The translations under genes and the position numbers were made by a program. From Acidimicrobiaceae bacterium (lineage in GTDB: Bacteria > Actinomycetota > Acidimicrobiia > Acidimicrobiales > Microtrichaceae): a DNA stretch of 7,350 nucleotides. The stretch is from NCBI GenBank assembly GCA_003514205.1, contig DORQ01000296.1:1-7350 (forward strand), given 5' to 3'. The notes beneath the pieces are model-generated. The model had not been told where the DNA came from and ran no database searches. It saw only the letters and a list, made by a program, of their open reading frames with translations. Within the stretch, counting starts at the first letter, position 1; every line of letters starts with the position of its first letter. This document shows, in pieces, positions 5,848-7,350 of the stretch.

Positions 5848-5880
5848 GCGCGGGCCGCAGTTTCGGGGAATGGGCCGCGC
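5848..5880 (+). terminator. GC-rich hairpin after cimA, possible operon terminator
   Basis: GCGCGGGCC (5848-5856) pairs with GGGCCGCGC (5872-5880), eight of nine positions with one G/G mismatch, around a 15-nt loop. It starts 2 nt after the cimA stop. There is no U-tract, as in many proposed actinomycete terminators, so function is uncertain. Confidence 0.4.
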
Positions 5881-5885
5881 TCGCC

Positions 5886-5891
5886 TAACCT
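5886..5891 (+). promoter_or_regulatory. Candidate -10 element for the 173-aa gene
   Basis: TAACCT fits TAnnnT and predicts a start near 5898, only about 4 nt before ATG 5902, so the message would be nearly leaderless. No SD precedes the ATG. The -35 region is weak (TTTCGG at 5861-5866). Confidence 0.35.
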
Positions 5892-5901
5892 GAGCAACGT
5901 T

Positions 5902-6423
5902 ATGGCTGCACCTGAGTATGTCCCCGTCCGTGCTGGAACCGTCCGGCATTCCTACAACTCGCCCCCGCATCGTGAGGGATCGTGGTTGGCGGATCGACCG
6001 GGAGAACTTGGTGGACTGCAGCCTGAAGGCGATCGCCTTGGGTCACCAGGCCCCGATCAGGGTTTCGCCCTAAAGATCGCGTCGAGGTTTCGTGGCCGCC
6101 TGGCATTGAGCGCTGGCGAGCACGAGGCTGACGCTCTTGCCGGTGCAGTAGCAGTCGCCCTGAAGCGCGCCTCGCTCTTCGGTCGAGCACCAGTGGTTCA
6201 CGACCTGCAGGCAGCATTCGCAGTCTGGGGTTTGTTGAATGCTGATGCGCCCGCTGAGTTGGTTGCCAAGCGAACCGAGATGTTCGAAGAGGTGCATCAT
6301 CCGCATCATTACGAGGCGCTCCGAGCCGTGGCTGACGCTGTCCCCGCAGAGGTGCTTCGTCGCCCGATTGCCGACATCCAGGCTGGAGCGAAATCAGATT
6401 GGCGAGCCCAACTCGCCTTCTAA
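5902..6423 (+). CDS. Protein of unknown function (173 aa)
   Basis: ATG 5902 to TAA 6421-6423, 173 residues, no signal peptide or membrane span. The N-terminal third is rich in Pro, Gly and Arg (SPPHREGSWLADRPGELGG at about 20-38; GSPGPDQGFALKIASRFR at about 47-64). The rest looks helical: residues 70-113 (AGEHEADALAGAVAVALKRASLFGRAPVVHDLQAAFAVWGLL) carry an Ala-rich helix followed by a hydrophobic one. A His-rich patch HHPHHYEALRAVAD (132-145) and IADIQAGAKSDW near the end follow. The motif-like blocks suggest a conserved lineage-specific family, possibly of Acidimicrobiia, but I cannot name it and no enzyme motif is evident. The cluster H132, H133, H135, H136 could bind metal; this is speculative. 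The next gene begins 26 nt after its stop on the same strand, so cotranscription is likely. Confidence 0.75.
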   Translation: MAAPEYVPVRAGTVRHSYNSPPHREGSWLADRPGELGGLQPEGDRLGSPGPDQGFALKIASRFRGRLALSAGEHEADALAGAVAVALKRASLFGRAPVVHDLQAAFAVWGLLNADAPAELVAKRTEMFEEVHHPHHYEALRAVADAVPAEVLRRPIADIQAGAKSDWRAQLAF

Positions 6424-6449
6424 GCCTGTCGAAACGACTGAGCAACCTG

Positions 6450-7292
6450 ATGAACGACGACGTGGAACTTCGCGGCCAACAACCGATTGGCCGGCGCAGG
6501 GCCCTGCAGCTCGGTGGGCTGGGGCTGGGAAGCGCTGCCGCCGGGTTCGGAGTTCGCGCTGCAACTGAGTCCTCATTTGTGACACCGGGACAGCTCTCGA
6601 CGCGCTCGAATGTGGCCCCCGAGATCGTTGAGCGACGCGGGAGCAGCAGAATTATCTGGTCCGTGAACACTGCTGCACAGCGAGTTGCGATCACCTTTGA
6701 TGACGGCCCCGACCCCGACTTCACCCCGCGTGCGCTGGCGGCACTCGCTGCAGTTGGTGGCAGGGGGACCTTTTTCATGATGGGCTACAACGTCGAAACT
6801 CACGCGGAACTTGCTCGCCGTGTGGTGAATGAGGGACACGAGATCGCGACCCATACCTCCGAACACCGTTACCTTCCGTTTCTTGCCCCAGCCGACACAG
6901 GTGAACAGATCGCTGATGGTTTCGCGGCAGTCAAGAAATTGGGTGACGTTCGATGGTTCCGTCCACCTCGTGGGGGCCTGACTGGTGCCGTTGTGCTCGC
7001 TGCGAACGATCTCGATCTCGATATCGCAATGTGGAGCGTGAACGGCCGGATTGGCAAGGATGAGTCCAGCGCGGACCTTGCCATCCGTATTGGGTCGACA
7101 ATTCAGCGCGGTGACATCGTGCTGTTTCACGATGGCATTGGCCGAGGGACTTTTCAGCCACAGACCAGCTTTGCTCAAGAGCTGCGTGATCGACGCGGCA
7201 AGGAACTGGACGCTCTTCCGCGAGTTCTGGAACAACTGACCGACAGCGGCTTTGAGCTAGTGACGGTGTCCGAACTCGTTGAAGACGAGTAA
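6450..7292 (+). CDS. Tat-exported polysaccharide deacetylase (NodB / carbohydrate esterase 4 family)
   Basis: Predicted metal-dependent N- or O-deacetylase acting on a cell-wall or extracellular polysaccharide. ATG 6450 gives 280 residues. A TTG at 6399 would overlap the previous gene and add 17 residues before the signal, so the ATG is preferred, although its SD is weak. A twin-arginine signal is visible: GRRRALQLGG (14-23) followed by a hydrophobic Gly/Ala/Leu stretch to about residue 36. The NodB domain (about 75-275) has motif 1 TFDDGPD (82-88; D84 and D85), motif 2 HTSEH (135-139; metal ligands H135 and H139), motif 3 RPPRGG (171-176), motif 4 around W195 (MWSVN) and motif 5 LFHDG (225-229, H227). 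All core catalytic and metal residues are therefore present. The substrate (peptidoglycan, chitin-like or other) cannot be deduced. Stop TAA at 7290-7292. Confidence 0.9.
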   Translation: MNDDVELRGQQPIGRRRALQLGGLGLGSAAAGFGVRAATESSFVTPGQLSTRSNVAPEIVERRGSSRIIWSVNTAAQRVAITFDDGPDPDFTPRALAALAAVGGRGTFFMMGYNVETHAELARRVVNEGHEIATHTSEHRYLPFLAPADTGEQIADGFAAVKKLGDVRWFRPPRGGLTGAVVLAANDLDLDIAMWSVNGRIGKDESSADLAIRIGSTIQRGDIVLFHDGIGRGTFQPQTSFAQELRDRRGKELDALPRVLEQLTDSGFELVTVSELVEDE

Positions 7293-7309
7293 TCACTTAC
7301 GTCTTGGCT

Positions 7310-7326
7310 GGCCGCAATGAGCGGCC
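7310..7326 (+). terminator. Hairpin after the deacetylase gene, possible terminator
   Basis: GGCCGC (7310-7315) and GCGGCC (7321-7326) pair perfectly with a 5-nt loop, 17 nt after the stop. No U-tract follows on either strand. The region also overlaps possible gene ends at the window edge, so the call is weak. Confidence 0.3.
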
Positions 7327-7350
7327 GTGGTCGACGGGCGACCCTGGCGG

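Noticed and set aside
5900..6778. 292-codon open frame on the minus strand
   Set aside because: Antisense to the 173-aa gene and the NodB deacetylase; low-complexity Arg/Ser/Pro composition and no domain.
7297..7350. Possible end of a minus-strand gene (open frame ending at TTA 7297-7299) or start of a plus-strand gene (ATG 7318)
   Set aside because: Both frames are open to the window edge but only 10-17 codons are visible, with no SD for the ATG and no recognisable sequence, so neither can be supported.

Overview
This is a GC-rich bacterial window with compact gene spacing. It has 4-nt start/stop overlaps, several starts without a clear ribosome binding site but with a -10-like hexamer just upstream (leaderless style), and mycobacterial-type LeuB and IlvE proteins. 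Together these suggest an actinomycete, possibly of the Acidimicrobiia. That lineage call is an inference from protein style; no rRNA or other marker is present.

Layout: (1) Positions 1-1181 hold three tightly overlapping plus-strand genes: the 3' end of an unidentified protein with a low-complexity tail, an 82-residue protein of unknown function, and a five-helix membrane protein ending in an MscS-like beta domain. (2) Positions 1182-1560 are non-coding, with a large imperfect inverted repeat and a short direct repeat. (3) Positions 1561-2034 encode the transcript-cleavage factor GreA on the minus strand. (4) Positions 2035-2293 form the divergent control region. It carries a greA promoter and, on the plus strand, a promoter-like extended -10, a 13-codon mini-ORF rich in branched-chain residues, a hairpin at its stop codon and a GC-rich hairpin followed by TTTT. 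(5) Positions 2294-5845 are a three-gene amino-acid operon, leuB-ilvE-cimA, with SD-coupled and ATGA-overlapping junctions. (6) Positions 5902-7292 carry a protein of unknown function and a Tat-exported polysaccharide deacetylase (NodB family), followed by a small hairpin at 7310-7326.

How the genes work together: CimA makes citramalate from pyruvate and acetyl-CoA. LeuCD, not in the window, isomerise it. LeuB then oxidises the product to 2-oxobutyrate, the isoleucine precursor, and also performs the matching step of leucine synthesis. IlvE carries out the last transamination for Leu, Ile and Val. The operon therefore joins threonine-independent isoleucine synthesis to leucine synthesis.

The most interesting points are the probable branched-chain-amino-acid attenuator in front of leuB and the replacement of an expected metal-binding histidine by glutamine in CimA. 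No mobile element, CRISPR array, tRNA or rRNA was seen.
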